Below are positions 1 through 8,813 of a DNA stretch of 64,000 nt, one piece after another. Position numbers and translations under genes: made by a program. Under the pieces are notes generated by a model, which worked only from the letters and a program-made list of their open reading frames with translations, had not been told where the DNA came from and ran no database searches. The DNA lies in contig CALWSR010000010.1 of NCBI GenBank assembly GCA_944384265.1, positions 1 to 64,000 on the forward strand, given 5' to 3'. Each line of letters opens with the position of its first letter. Position 1 is the stretch's first letter. The stretch is from an uncultured Clostridia bacterium. Lineage in GTDB: Bacteria; Bacillota; Clostridia; Lachnospirales; Anaerotignaceae.

Positions 1-331
1 AAAAATAAAAAAGAAGAAGTAGGGAAAATACTAAGGAAATTATGTGAATGGAAGGGGGTAAATATCATAGAAGCACAGTGTGTCCCGATCATATCCATAT
101 GTTATTAGAGATACCACCAAAATTAAGTGAATCAAGTTTTATGGGATACTTAAAAGGCAAAAGTGCAACGATGCTGTATGAGCAATTCGGCGAATTAAAA
201 TATGAAATAGAGAATTCTGGTGCAGGGGATATTATGTAGATACGGTAGGAAAAAATGAGAGCCGAATTGCGGAATATATCAGGAAACAACTAGAGGAAGA
301 TATATTAGGAGAACAATTAACATTAAAATAA
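1..331 (+). pseudogene. tnpA: IS200/IS605-type Y1 transposase relic (TnpA), 5' end outside window
   Basis: Three frames together read as the C-terminal two thirds of an IS200/IS605 TnpA, the small HUH single-strand transposase. Frame 1 enters from the left edge to about base 75. A one-base loss then moves the match to the frame holding VCPDHIHMLLEIPPKLS (HxH metal motif, bases about 80-200). A second shift near 210 leads to EFWCRGYYVDTVG and AEYIRKQ, with the catalytic-tyrosine helix, ending at a stop at 329-331. Catalytic His and Tyr positions survive, but the two frameshifts make the gene dead unless they are sequencing errors. No accessory TnpB is visible in the window. Confidence 0.85.
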
Positions 332-458
332 CCCGTTGAACGGGTAGCAGGTAGAGGTTTTATGCAGTTGGCAGGCAGTTGTTATGCGTTTTACGCATTA
401 CGCTAGGAACAGAGGGCTATGCCCGCATAGGAAAAACCACCAGATTGTCTGGTGGTTG
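332..458. mobile_element. Probable non-coding right end of the IS200-like relic, with hairpins
   Basis: Just after the transposase stop there is a series of small hairpins typical of the subterminal structures recognised by Y1 transposases: ACCCG/CGGGT (331-345), ATGCGT/ACGCAT (384-398) and a perfect 10-bp stem with 3-nt loop at 435-457 (arms around ACCACCAGA and TCTGGTGGT). The last hairpin probably marks the element end. That assignment is inferred, because the left end lies outside the window. Confidence 0.5.
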
Positions 459-743
459 CTTACTTCTATTAAAATCAATAGCGTGATTCAAACATAAAAA
501 ATAGATACTATATCTCATTCAAAAAATAGCCAGTGCGCTGCAAAATCATTTTATATGCAAATCAGATTACTGATAGACAGCCATTTTTACAAAGTACTGA
601 ATATAAAATATCATTTATACTATATCAATAAATTCATGGAAGTATCATCATATGAAACAGCTAAAAAATAATAAAAACAGCATAAGCAGCAATAAATAAA
701 GTATATCTAAAATCATTTTTCCGGTGTCATAATATGATATCAC
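459..743. other. Intergenic, AT-rich, no gene seen
   Basis: No ORF with a ribosome site or recognisable protein similarity was found on either strand between the IS relic and the terminator of the following minus-strand gene. Confidence 0.5.
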
Positions 744-789
744 CACAAAAAAACAGCGATTCTCTATTTTATATAGATTGTCGCTGTTT
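744..789 (-). terminator. Intrinsic terminator of the SLH-deacetylase gene
   Basis: Arms AAACAGCGA (751-759) and TCGCTGTTT (781-789) form a 9-bp stem. Read on the minus strand the stem is followed by a run of T, directly after the gene ending at 822. Confidence 0.8.
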
Positions 790-821
790 CATTTGTATTT
801 TACAGATAGTATAAATCTAAA

Positions 822-2102
822 TTATTTTATAAATCTTGGCATATAAGAATTTGCTGTCATGGGGCGAATTTCATATCCCTGGGCCTGAAGGCCTTCTATG
901 ATTTGGGGCAATGCTTCTACTGTTGTTGTTTTTGGTTTTGTTTGGTGCATCAATATGACTGCTTGATTTTTACCGGCCACACCACTTAATACATTATATA
1001 CAATGGTATCCTTTGAAACACCATTGCCCTTTGCATCCCCTGAATCCACATTCCAATCCACATAAATATAACCATTTTCATTTGCCTGTTCTGTAATTTC
1101 TTTCATAACACCATTGCGCATCCCCACACTATTATTAGAGCCGCCAGGAAAACGCATAAATACAGAAGCAGTACCCAAAACATTTTCCAAATACTCCTGC
1201 TGTCGGTTAAAATCCTCCCAAAAGGCGTCAGAAGAAGCATATAAAACATCATATTTATGACTATTGGTATGATTGCCTACAACATGACCTTCTTGCTGCA
1301 TTCTTTTTAAAAGTGTTTCATCACAATCTCCTGTCACAAAAAAAGTGGCTTTGACATCATATTGTTTTAGTATATCCAAAATTTTTTCTGTATTTTGAGA
1401 TGTTCCATCATCAAATGTTAAAAATGCCCTTTTACAGGTATATTGAGGATATTTTACAGTGAAATCAGGAGCAGTTTTTATCACAGTATTGAGTATGTTT
1501 ACAGCTTCTGACAATGAAATGGTATCATCTGCGCCAATCATACCATTGCTTTGAATATCCATCAATCCTCTGGAATAGGCAAACTGTAATGGAACAAGGG
1601 CAGTATTTGCAATATGCTCTTCAAAAACAATATTTTCCCCTCCGGACAAATCGGCTTCGGGATATACTGTTTGTATTAAACCATATAACATAATTGCAAA
1701 ATCCCCTCTGGAAAGTCCTTCTGAAGGAGAAAAGGAGCCATCCTCTTTTCCGCTTACAATGCCCAAAGAATATGCCTGCAATACAAATTGCTGGCTGTTG
1801 GTGTCTATATCAGAAAAGGGGTTGTCTGTGATAAAATCAATCTGTTTTTCTGTAAGTATTTCATAGGTATCCATAATATAACGGCAGGCCTCTGCTCTGT
1901 CTAAATGATATTCCTGTCGTTTTGCAAAATCTTGTACCTCCAATACGGATTTTTTTGGCATTTGTTTTGTTTCCTCTTCTATCAATACAACATTTTCATG
2001 ATACGAAGAGGAGCTGTCATTTCCTGCTTGGGCAGAAAAAATAGGCTGTGCCGCCACAGAGAAAAGCAATGATGAAATCATCACTGCCAATGAAAGCCTC
2101 AT
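822..2102 (-). CDS. Secreted SLH-domain polysaccharide deacetylase
   Basis: A 426-residue exported protein. The start at 2102 is preferred because AAAGGAG lies just upstream and the product then begins with a clean signal peptide (MRLSLAVMISSLLFSVAA). Residues about 40-205 carry two to three S-layer-homology-like repeats for cell-wall anchoring. The C-terminal half is a NodB/CE4 domain: TFDDG (about residue 230; catalytic base and metal Asp), the metal-binding HTNSH (about 279), RFPGG, DWNVDSGD and LMH close to the end. Family knowledge says these enzymes remove N-acetyl groups from peptidoglycan or another wall glycan. It is a single-gene unit divergent from the amidase gene. The exact substrate cannot be told. 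Confidence 0.88.
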   Translation of the reverse strand: MRLSLAVMISSLLFSVAAQPIFSAQAGNDSSSSYHENVVLIEEETKQMPKKSVLEVQDFAKRQEYHLDRAEACRYIMDTYEILTEKQIDFITDNPFSDIDTNSQQFVLQAYSLGIVSGKEDGSFSPSEGLSRGDFAIMLYGLIQTVYPEADLSGGENIVFEEHIANTALVPLQFAYSRGLMDIQSNGMIGADDTISLSEAVNILNTVIKTAPDFTVKYPQYTCKRAFLTFDDGTSQNTEKILDILKQYDVKATFFVTGDCDETLLKRMQQEGHVVGNHTNSHKYDVLYASSDAFWEDFNRQQEYLENVLGTASVFMRFPGGSNNSVGMRNGVMKEITEQANENGYIYVDWNVDSGDAKGNGVSKDTIVYNVLSGVAGKNQAVILMHQTKPKTTTVEALPQIIEGLQAQGYEIRPMTANSYMPRFIK

Positions 2103-2274
2103 AAAATCACTCCTTTCACAATTGGATATGGCTGCCATGGAATCAGTATACATTTTTCGACATAAAAACTCAATGAAAAATATCTTAAAATTATGGAAAG
2201 AATATCCTAAACAGGTTCCTTTTTTATTGCTTTGGCATAATATAAAAAAAAGAGCTTTTAAAGGAGTAAAAAAT

Positions 2275-2823
2275 ATGCCAAGAATTTATTTGAGTCCTTC
2301 TTTGCAGGAATATAATCTTTTTGTAAATGGCGGCACCGAAGAAGAGTATATGAACTTGATTGCAGATGCCATGGAGCCATACCTCATTGCCAGCGGCATT
2401 GAATTTACAAGAAATGACCCAAGCCAAACATTGACAGAGGTGATAAACGAATCCAATGCTGGTGGATATGATTTTCATTTGGCATTGCATTCCAATGCTG
2501 CTCCGCCCTCTTTAGCAGGACAGCTGCGTGGAACGGATGTATATTATTGGTATGACAGCAAATGGGGTAAAGCCGCTGCAGAAATTATAGCAGAAAACTT
2601 CAAAGATATTTATCCTGACAGCAGTAAGGTCAGAACTGTACCCACATCTACCCTTCGAGAGCTGAGAAGAACTTATGCACCTTCTGCCTTGGTAGAGGTT
2701 GCATATCATGATAATCCCAGTGATGCCCAATGGATTAAAGAAAATATAGACCAAATTGCAAGAAATTTAGTGCTTTCTTTAACAGAATATTTTGGTATTC
2801 CCTTTGTAGAGCCAGAGGATTAA
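2275..2823 (+). CDS. N-acetylmuramoyl-L-alanine amidase-like protein (Amidase_3 family)
   Basis: A 182-residue protein with start chosen at 2275, where AAAGGAG sits 8 bases upstream; the longer reading has no ribosome site. It matches the Amidase_3 fold: LALHSNAAP (about residues 69-77) aligns with the usual SIHANA zinc-His motif, and ALVEVAYHDN (about 138) supplies the catalytic Glu region. The usual N-terminal GHG zinc motif is replaced by SPSLQEYN, a variant I recall from clostridial and phage-type amidases. No signal peptide or wall-binding repeat is present, so it may act in the cytoplasm, in the spore, or leave by lysis. It is followed by a strong terminator and is probably monocistronic. 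Confidence 0.75.
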   Translation: MPRIYLSPSLQEYNLFVNGGTEEEYMNLIADAMEPYLIASGIEFTRNDPSQTLTEVINESNAGGYDFHLALHSNAAPPSLAGQLRGTDVYYWYDSKWGKAAAEIIAENFKDIYPDSSKVRTVPTSTLRELRRTYAPSALVEVAYHDNPSDAQWIKENIDQIARNLVLSLTEYFGIPFVEPED

Positions 2824-2856
2824 AAAGAACCTTTAAGAGGTTCTTTTTTATTTTTT
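2823..2856 (+). terminator. Intrinsic terminator after the amidase gene
   Basis: A 10-bp stem AAAAGAACCT (2823-2832) / AGGTTCTTTT (2838-2847) with a 5-base loop, running into a T-rich stretch. Confidence 0.9.
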
Positions 2857-3006
2857 ATAAAAAAGTTTCAAAAAAAGAAGGATATTTATAATATCTGTCG
2901 AATTAGTATAATAATATCTCTATAAAAATGTTAAAATAATGGGATATTGCACCCGAAATATTGGGCGATATGCTTGCTGATAAAACAACAAGAGGAGGTT
3001 AGTAGT

Positions 3007-5088
3007 ATGAAAAATTATGCTGCAAATGAAGTGCGAGATATTGTTATATTGGGTCATAGCGGTTGTGGTAAAACCACATTGTCTGAATCATTATTATATT
3101 ACTCAGGCGCAACAAAACGCTTTGGAAAGGTATCTGAAGGAAATACCGTAAGCGACTATGACCCTGAAGAAATTCGCAGACAGGTTTCCATTAGCACATC
3201 TATACTGCCTGTTGAATGGAAAGATACAAAAATCAATTTTTTGGATACTCCCGGATATTTTGATTTTGTTGGAGAAGTGAAGCTGGCAATGAGTGTTGCA
3301 GATACTGCTTTGATTGTTGTTTCAGCAAAATCGGGACTGGAGGTAGGCACAGAAAAAGCATGGGAATATGCAGAAGAAATTGGTATTCCAAAAATGATTT
3401 TTATCAACCAAATGGATGATGAAAGTGCTGATTTTCAAAATACAATCAATCAATTAAGAGAAAAATACGGAAAAATTGTAGCACCCTTGCAGGTGCCTTT
3501 TAGAGATGCCAATGGTGTATTAGGATTTATCAATGTATTAAAAAGAGATGCCAGAATGCTGGATAAGGATGGAAAATTGGCAAAATGCGACATTCCGGAG
3601 GATAAAAAAGAAGAGGTAGAAACACTGCGTGCTTGGGTTGTGGAGGTTGCGGCAGAAAGTGATGACGATTTGCTTGAAAAATATTTTAATGATGAAGAAT
3701 TAACATTAGAAGAAATTTATTTGGGATTAAAAAAGGGCATTCGCAGTCATTCCATTGCTCCGGTTATATTTGGCTCTGCCACAATGGGATATGGTGTTAG
3801 ACTTTTGATGAGCACCATTGTAAAATTTATGCCTCCTTCCATAGAATGCCGTCCTTCCTTCCTGTGCAAGGATTTACGCAATGAAGGCGAAGGAATGAAA
3901 CGCTATAACTCTGAAAAGGACCATTTGGCTTGCTTTGTATTTAAGACAATATCTGACCCTTATGTTGGACGTTTAAATATATTCCGTGTGCTTTCCGGTG
4001 TAATCAACACAACAAAAACAGTGTATAATCCGGAAAAGGATACATATGAAAAAGTAGCCCATCTTTATGTTGTAAGAGGAAAGGAACAAATTGAAGTGGA
4101 TGAACTGCAGGCAGGAGATATTGGTGCATTGGCTAAGCTTTCCAACACATCCACACAGGATACGCTTTGCTCAAAATATTTCCCGGTAGAGCTTCCCAAA
4201 ATTGATTTGCCAAAGCCCGGTCTTTCCATGTGTATTGCTCCAAAGGGAAAAGGTGATGAAGACAAAATTTCTGCGGCATTGAATAAAATATTGGAAGAAG
4301 ACCCAACACTTCGTTTGGAAATCAATGCCGAAACAAAACAAAATATTATTTATGGACAGGGTGAGCAACAGCTTGAAGTGGTTGTCAATAAATTAAAAAC
4401 AAAATATAAAATTGATGTAGAGCTGACCGACCCTATTATACCTTACAGAGAAACCATCAAATCCAAAGTCAAAGTACAAGGAAAGTACAAAAAACAATCC
4501 GGAGGACATGGACAGTATGGCGATGTTTGGATGGAATTTGAGCCCTCTGGCGACCAGTCACAGCCTTATATTTTTGAAGAAAAAATATTTGGAGGTTCTG
4601 TACCAAAGCAATATTTCCCAGCAGTAGAAAAGGGACTTCAAGAATGTGTCAATACCGGTGTGCTGGCAGGCTATCCTGTTGTGGGATTGAAAGCAACATT
4701 AGTAGATGGCTCCTATCATCCAGTGGATTCCTCTGAAATGGCATTTAAAATGGCCACCTCTGTGGCATTTAAGGATGGTCTGCCACAGGCAAAACCAACT
4801 ATATTGGAGCCAATTGCCCATGTAGAAGTCACAATACCCGAAAAATATATGGGTGATATTATGGGAGATATCAATAAAAGAAGAGGCCGTATTCTCAGCA
4901 TGAATCCGGAAAATGAAAAGAAAGTGATTGTTGCAGAGGTACCCCTTGCAGAGCTGCACAAATATGCTACGGATTTACGCTCCATGACACAGGGTAGAGG
5001 CTCATTTGAATATTACTTTGAACGCTATGAAGAAGCACCTATGGAAATGCAGAAAAAAATCATAGAAAAAAAAGCAAATGCAAAATAA
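3007..5088 (+). CDS. Elongation factor G-like translational GTPase
   Basis: A 693-residue EF-G homologue; start at 3007 with AGGAGG 8 bases upstream. G motifs are visible: P-loop GHSGCGKTT (about residue 16), DTPG (about 80), and NQMDD in place of the canonical NKxD (about 134). Domain II, the GGHGQYGDVWMEFEP region of domain IV and a C-terminal EF-G fold (RRGRILSM) follow in order at near full EF-G length. It stands alone, away from the str operon (rpsL-rpsG-fusA-tuf), so it is likely the second EF-G paralogue found in many clostridia rather than the housekeeping fusA. Whether it serves translocation, ribosome recycling or a resistance-type role cannot be decided here. Confidence 0.85.
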   Translation: MKNYAANEVRDIVILGHSGCGKTTLSESLLYYSGATKRFGKVSEGNTVSDYDPEEIRRQVSISTSILPVEWKDTKINFLDTPGYFDFVGEVKLAMSVADTALIVVSAKSGLEVGTEKAWEYAEEIGIPKMIFINQMDDESADFQNTINQLREKYGKIVAPLQVPFRDANGVLGFINVLKRDARMLDKDGKLAKCDIPEDKKEEVETLRAWVVEVAAESDDDLLEKYFNDEELTLEEIYLGLKKGIRSHSIAPVIFGSATMGYGVRLLMSTIVKFMPPSIECRPSFLCKDLRNEGEGMKRYNSEKDHLACFVFKTISDPYVGRLNIFRVLSGVINTTKTVYNPEKDTYEKVAHLYVVRGKEQIEVDELQAGDIGALAKLSNTSTQDTLCSKYFPVELPKIDLPKPGLSMCIAPKGKGDEDKISAALNKILEEDPTLRLEINAETKQNIIYGQGEQQLEVVVNKLKTKYKIDVELTDPIIPYRETIKSKVKVQGKYKKQSGGHGQYGDVWMEFEPSGDQSQPYIFEEKIFGGSVPKQYFPAVEKGLQECVNTGVLAGYPVVGLKATLVDGSYHPVDSSEMAFKMATSVAFKDGLPQAKPTILEPIAHVEVTIPEKYMGDIMGDINKRRGRILSMNPENEKKVIVAEVPLAELHKYATDLRSMTQGRGSFEYYFERYEEAPMEMQKKIIEKKANAK

Positions 5089-5141
5089 CATGATATCAAA
5101 AGTATATAAAGAGCTGATTTTTAAAATCAGTTGATACTGTC

Positions 5142-5175
5142 AAAAAGGCACCGGCTTTTGTCGGCTGCCTTTTTT
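5142..5175 (+). terminator. Intrinsic terminator after the EF-G-like gene
   Basis: AAAAGGCA pairs with TGCCTTTT, with an inner CCG/CGG extension and a bulged C, ending in six or more T. Confidence 0.85.
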
Positions 5176-5321
5176 AAATGATTACTTTTTTCATTAAGAA
5201 AATACTTTGTTTATCAACTGTTTTGCGGCTATAAAAATAGTTTTTTACAGTATGTGCTTTTTTTTGCATAATTATGTTATACTAATAAAAAGAAAATTTT
5301 TATTTTTTAGGAGGTTATGGT

Positions 5322-6185
5322 ATGTTAGATATAGCAATCATAGGAAGCGGTCCGGCAGCGTTATCAGCAGCATTAAATTGTATCCAAAGAAATAAAACGG
5401 TAAAGATTTTTGGAAGAAGTCTTAACAGTTCACTGCTTTTTACAGCAGAGAAGGTGGACAATTATTTAGGTATGCCGGATATGAATGGAGAAGAAATGTT
5501 AAACCAATTTTATCAGCACGCCGTAAAATTAGGTGTACCCTTTCAAGAATGCAGAATTACACAGATACTTGCCATGGGCGACCATTATGTACTCAATGCA
5601 GAAAATGAATTTATTGAAACAAAAGCAATTATATTAGCAAGTGGTATCATCAAAAGCAAAGCATTGCCCGGAGAAATGGAATATTTGGGAAAAGGCGTCA
5701 GCTATTGTGCTACCTGTGACGGTATGCTGTACAAAAATAAAACGGTCGTGTTGGTGGCTGAAAACAGTGAAGGAGAAGCAGATGTAAATTTTTTAAGCGA
5801 TATTTGTAAAAAAGTGATTTATGTGCCTTTATATCAACCTGTTTATTATGTCAAAGACAATGTGGAAATCAAAGAAGGCAATGTAGAAGAAATTGTGGGA
5901 GATATTCGTGTCAATGGCATTATAATCAATGGAGAAAAAATAGAATGTGATGGTGTGTTTCTGATTAAAAATACAGTTCCTCCCGAAAGTCTCCTTTTTG
6001 GTTTGGAAACAGAGGGAAACAGCATTAAAGTAAACAGACAAATGCAAACCAATTTAAAAAATGTATATGCTGCCGGCGACTGCACAGGTGCGCCTTATCA
6101 AATTGCAAAAGCAGTGGGAGAAGGATTGGTTGCTGCTCTTTCTGCTGCAACTGCTTTGGACCAACAAAAAAAGACATCTAAGTGA
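5322..6185 (+). CDS. Thioredoxin reductase-like flavoprotein, NADPH motif not evident
   Basis: A 287-residue protein with TAGGAGG upstream of the ATG. It has the FAD-binding GSGPAALSAA (residues 8-17), the redox-active CATC (C129 and C132) and the C-terminal FAD motif AAGDCTGAPYQIAKAVGEG (about 250). This is low-molecular-weight thioredoxin reductase architecture. In the pyridine-nucleotide domain the expected GGGDSA is replaced by VAENSEGEA, and the HRRxxxR phosphate-binding motif is absent (VPLYQPVYY stands there). I recall that ferredoxin- or donor-independent clostridial homologues (FFTR/DTR type) show these losses, so NADPH may not be its electron donor. No thioredoxin gene is adjacent. 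It precedes a two-component system with its own ribosome sites. Confidence 0.8.
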   Translation: MLDIAIIGSGPAALSAALNCIQRNKTVKIFGRSLNSSLLFTAEKVDNYLGMPDMNGEEMLNQFYQHAVKLGVPFQECRITQILAMGDHYVLNAENEFIETKAIILASGIIKSKALPGEMEYLGKGVSYCATCDGMLYKNKTVVLVAENSEGEADVNFLSDICKKVIYVPLYQPVYYVKDNVEIKEGNVEEIVGDIRVNGIIINGEKIECDGVFLIKNTVPPESLLFGLETEGNSIKVNRQMQTNLKNVYAAGDCTGAPYQIAKAVGEGLVAALSAATALDQQKKTSK

Positions 6186-6263
6186 TTATTTTTCTGTTTG
6201 ATTGTACTGCCAAAAATAATTTGTATAATATTGGTGTAGTAAATGTAGATAAGGAGTACAGCC

Positions 6264-6974
6264 ATGAAAAAGAAAAACATATTAGCTGTTGATGATGAAA
6301 TCCATATACTAGAGCTTTTAAAATATAATTTGGAACTAAATGGATATCATGTTACAACAGTGGAAACAGGAGAACAAGCCCTTGAAATATTACAAAATGA
6401 AAAAATAGATGCTGTTTTATTAGATTTGATGCTGCCTCAAATAGATGGCTTAGAAGTGCTGCGACAAATTCGTACAACAGAAAAAATTAAAAAAATGCCT
6501 GTGATTATGCTGACAGCAAAGGGAGATGAATTTGACAGGGTATTAGGATTGGAAATGGGAGCCGATGATTATATTTCAAAACCTTTTAGTATCCGAGAGC
6601 TGCAAGCAAGGGTAAAGGCATTGCTTCGCCGGGTGGAAGAGGACAAAAAAGAATCTGAAAAGGAAGACAAAAAAGTAATTTCTACTCATGGTCTTGTGAT
6701 TGGATTGGAAACAAGAAGTGTTACCAAAAACGGTATTCCCGTTGAAATGTCACTGAAGGAATTTGAGCTTTTAAAATTATTGGCAGAAAATCCCGGAAGA
6801 GTCTATTCTAGAGATGTTCTTTTGGAAAAAATTTGGAGCTATGAATATATTGGTGAAACCAGAACAGTAGATGTGCATATTCGCCATATTCGCAAAAAAA
6901 TAGAAGAGGATGACAGCAATCCTATGTTTATTAAAACAGTTCGAGGCTTTGGATATAAATTTAGAGAGGATTGA
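6264..6974 (+). CDS. OmpR/PhoB-family response regulator
   Basis: A 236-residue regulator with AAGGAG upstream. The receiver domain has acidic residues D10-D12, phosphoacceptor D54 (LLDLMLP), the switch Thr in MLTAKG and Lys in SKPF. Residues about 135-235 are a winged-helix Trans_reg_C domain (ELLKLLAENPGRVYSR, TVDVHIRHIRKKI, VRGFGYKF). The stop overlaps the leader of the downstream sensor kinase gene, so the two form a coupled pair. Similarity is to PhoB/PhoP regulators. No phosphate transport genes are near, so its stimulus is open. Confidence 0.9.
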   Translation: MKKKNILAVDDEIHILELLKYNLELNGYHVTTVETGEQALEILQNEKIDAVLLDLMLPQIDGLEVLRQIRTTEKIKKMPVIMLTAKGDEFDRVLGLEMGADDYISKPFSIRELQARVKALLRRVEEDKKESEKEDKKVISTHGLVIGLETRSVTKNGIPVEMSLKEFELLKLLAENPGRVYSRDVLLEKIWSYEYIGETRTVDVHIRHIRKKIEEDDSNPMFIKTVRGFGYKFRED

Positions 6975-6976
6975 GT

Positions 6977-8734
6977 ATGCAAAAGAAATTGTTTTTATCC
7001 TATGTGGCAATGATATTATTTGTTGCATTTTTAATTGGTTTTTATTCCATTAAAATGAATCAAGATTATTATACAGAGCAATATCAAACACATCTTTTAA
7101 AGGAAGGATATATTGCTGCCAAAAACTTAAAGGATACTTATGAGCAACATAATTTTATGGGATTGGATGCTTTTGGAAAGGAGCTGTCCAAATATCTTCA
7201 ATTACGGGTAACGATTATTGATGCTGAAGGAAATGTTTTGAGTGACTCCGAAGGAAAGGCATATGGCATCAATCATAAAGACAGAGAAGAAGTGCAGGCA
7301 GCTATGGAAGGAAAAAGTATTATTGTCAATCGAAAAAGTGAAACGGTTGGAATCGAATATATGTATACAGCCATTCCTGTTACATTAGATACGCAAACAA
7401 TTCTATTACGTTTTTCTGTTCCTTTGACCCAATTAAAAAACATTCGTAAAGAAATGGTGATGTATGTTTCATTTAGTGCCAGCATAAGCATAATTGTTGC
7501 TTTTTTCTGCGCTTATTATCTTTCCAAAAAAATATCAGAGCCTTTAGATGATTTAACAAATGCTGCTGTGGAGGTTTCGCAAGGTAAATATGACAAAAAA
7601 ATACCTGTGGCCACAAACGACCAAATCGGTTCGTTGACAAAAACATTCAACAAAATGAGTGTCAAATTAAACACCACCATCCATGCGCTGGAAACAGAAA
7701 ATAAAAAAATGGAAGCCATTGTAAACAGTATGATAAACGGTGTAGTGGCCATAGATAAAAAAAATAAAATTTTGATGATGAATGACCAATGTTATAAGTT
7801 TTTTGATATTAAATTTCATTATTGTACTGGTTTAGATTTTTATGATATTTTTAGAAATGAAGATATTTATACCCTTTTGGAAACATCTATTTCAGAAAAA
7901 AGAAATGTAGTAGATATTGTAACATTAAAATCTCATTTTAATGGTGATAAAATACTGCGGGTTTATGTAACACAAATTTCCTGTTCCAATGAAAAAAATG
8001 ACAGTCTTGGTACATTATTGGTTTTTCAAGATGTAACGCAAATTAAAAAATTAGAAAAAATGAGAAGTGATTTTATATCAAATGTAACCCATGAATTGAA
8101 AACACCTCTCACTTCTATCATGGGCTTTACAGACACATTGCGTTCCGGTGCCATTGATGATGCTGATGCAGCAAAGCATTTTCTTGAAATCATTGATATT
8201 GAAACCCATAGACTTTATCGTTTGATACAGGATATATTATCTCTTTCAGAAATTGAAACCAGAAAAGAAGATACAAACAGACAATATGAATCCATAGAAA
8301 GTATATTGCAGTATGTAGATGGGCTTTTGCGTTCGCAGGCAGAGGAAAAGGGATTGGAGCTAAATATGCAAATAGAACAGATTCCCCCTTATTTTTGCAA
8401 TCGGGACAAAATTGCTCAAATGTTTATCAATTTGATTGAAAATGCCATTAAATATACAGAAAAAGGCAGTGTCACTGTTTGCTGCCAAAATAAAGGAGAT
8501 TGTTTTTTGTTTCAAGTAAAGGATACAGGCATTGGTATTCCGCAAGAAAGCATAGAACGTATTTTTGAAAGATTTTACAGAGTAGACAAAGGACGTTCCA
8601 GAAAAGCAGGCGGCACAGGATTGGGACTTTCTATTGTAAAACATATTATGCTGTTGTATGGCGGAAAGGTATCTGTACAAAGCAAAGAGGGAGAAGGAAC
8701 AACATTTACCATTACAATGCCCTATGAAACATAA
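6977..8734 (+). CDS. PhoR-type sensor histidine kinase with HAMP and PAS
   Basis: A 585-residue membrane kinase. An ATG at 6977 follows AGAGAGGA by 6 bases and is preferred over a TTG two codons earlier. Order: TM1 (about 6-24), an extracytoplasmic sensor of about 130 residues, TM2 near 160-180, HAMP, a PAS-like domain (about 245-350), HisKA with the phosphorylated His in SNVTHELKTPLTS, then HATPase_c with NLIENAIKYTEKG (N box), DTGIGIP (G1) and GTGLGLSIVKH (G2). It is cotranscribed with the preceding regulator. The TM-sensor-TM-HAMP-PAS layout is that of PhoR/PnpS and WalK-like kinases; phosphate sensing is only a possibility. Confidence 0.88.
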   Translation: MQKKLFLSYVAMILFVAFLIGFYSIKMNQDYYTEQYQTHLLKEGYIAAKNLKDTYEQHNFMGLDAFGKELSKYLQLRVTIIDAEGNVLSDSEGKAYGINHKDREEVQAAMEGKSIIVNRKSETVGIEYMYTAIPVTLDTQTILLRFSVPLTQLKNIRKEMVMYVSFSASISIIVAFFCAYYLSKKISEPLDDLTNAAVEVSQGKYDKKIPVATNDQIGSLTKTFNKMSVKLNTTIHALETENKKMEAIVNSMINGVVAIDKKNKILMMNDQCYKFFDIKFHYCTGLDFYDIFRNEDIYTLLETSISEKRNVVDIVTLKSHFNGDKILRVYVTQISCSNEKNDSLGTLLVFQDVTQIKKLEKMRSDFISNVTHELKTPLTSIMGFTDTLRSGAIDDADAAKHFLEIIDIETHRLYRLIQDILSLSEIETRKEDTNRQYESIESILQYVDGLLRSQAEEKGLELNMQIEQIPPYFCNRDKIAQMFINLIENAIKYTEKGSVTVCCQNKGDCFLFQVKDTGIGIPQESIERIFERFYRVDKGRSRKAGGTGLGLSIVKHIMLLYGGKVSVQSKEGEGTTFTITMPYET

Positions 8735-8777
8735 AATAAAAAAGAATAGTTCTATCATTTTGAGAAACACTATTTTT

Positions 8778-8794
8778 AACAGTAATATACTGTT
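8778..8794. promoter_or_regulatory. Dyad AACAGTA-3-TACTGTT ahead of the superoxide reductase gene
   Basis: A perfect 7-bp inverted repeat with a 3-base centre, located 20 bases before the desulfoferrodoxin start codon and next to its ribosome site. It could be an operator for a redox regulator. It does not match the PerR or Rex consensus as I know them. Confidence 0.35.
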
Positions 8795-8813
8795 AGAAAG
8801 GTGTGGCTATATC

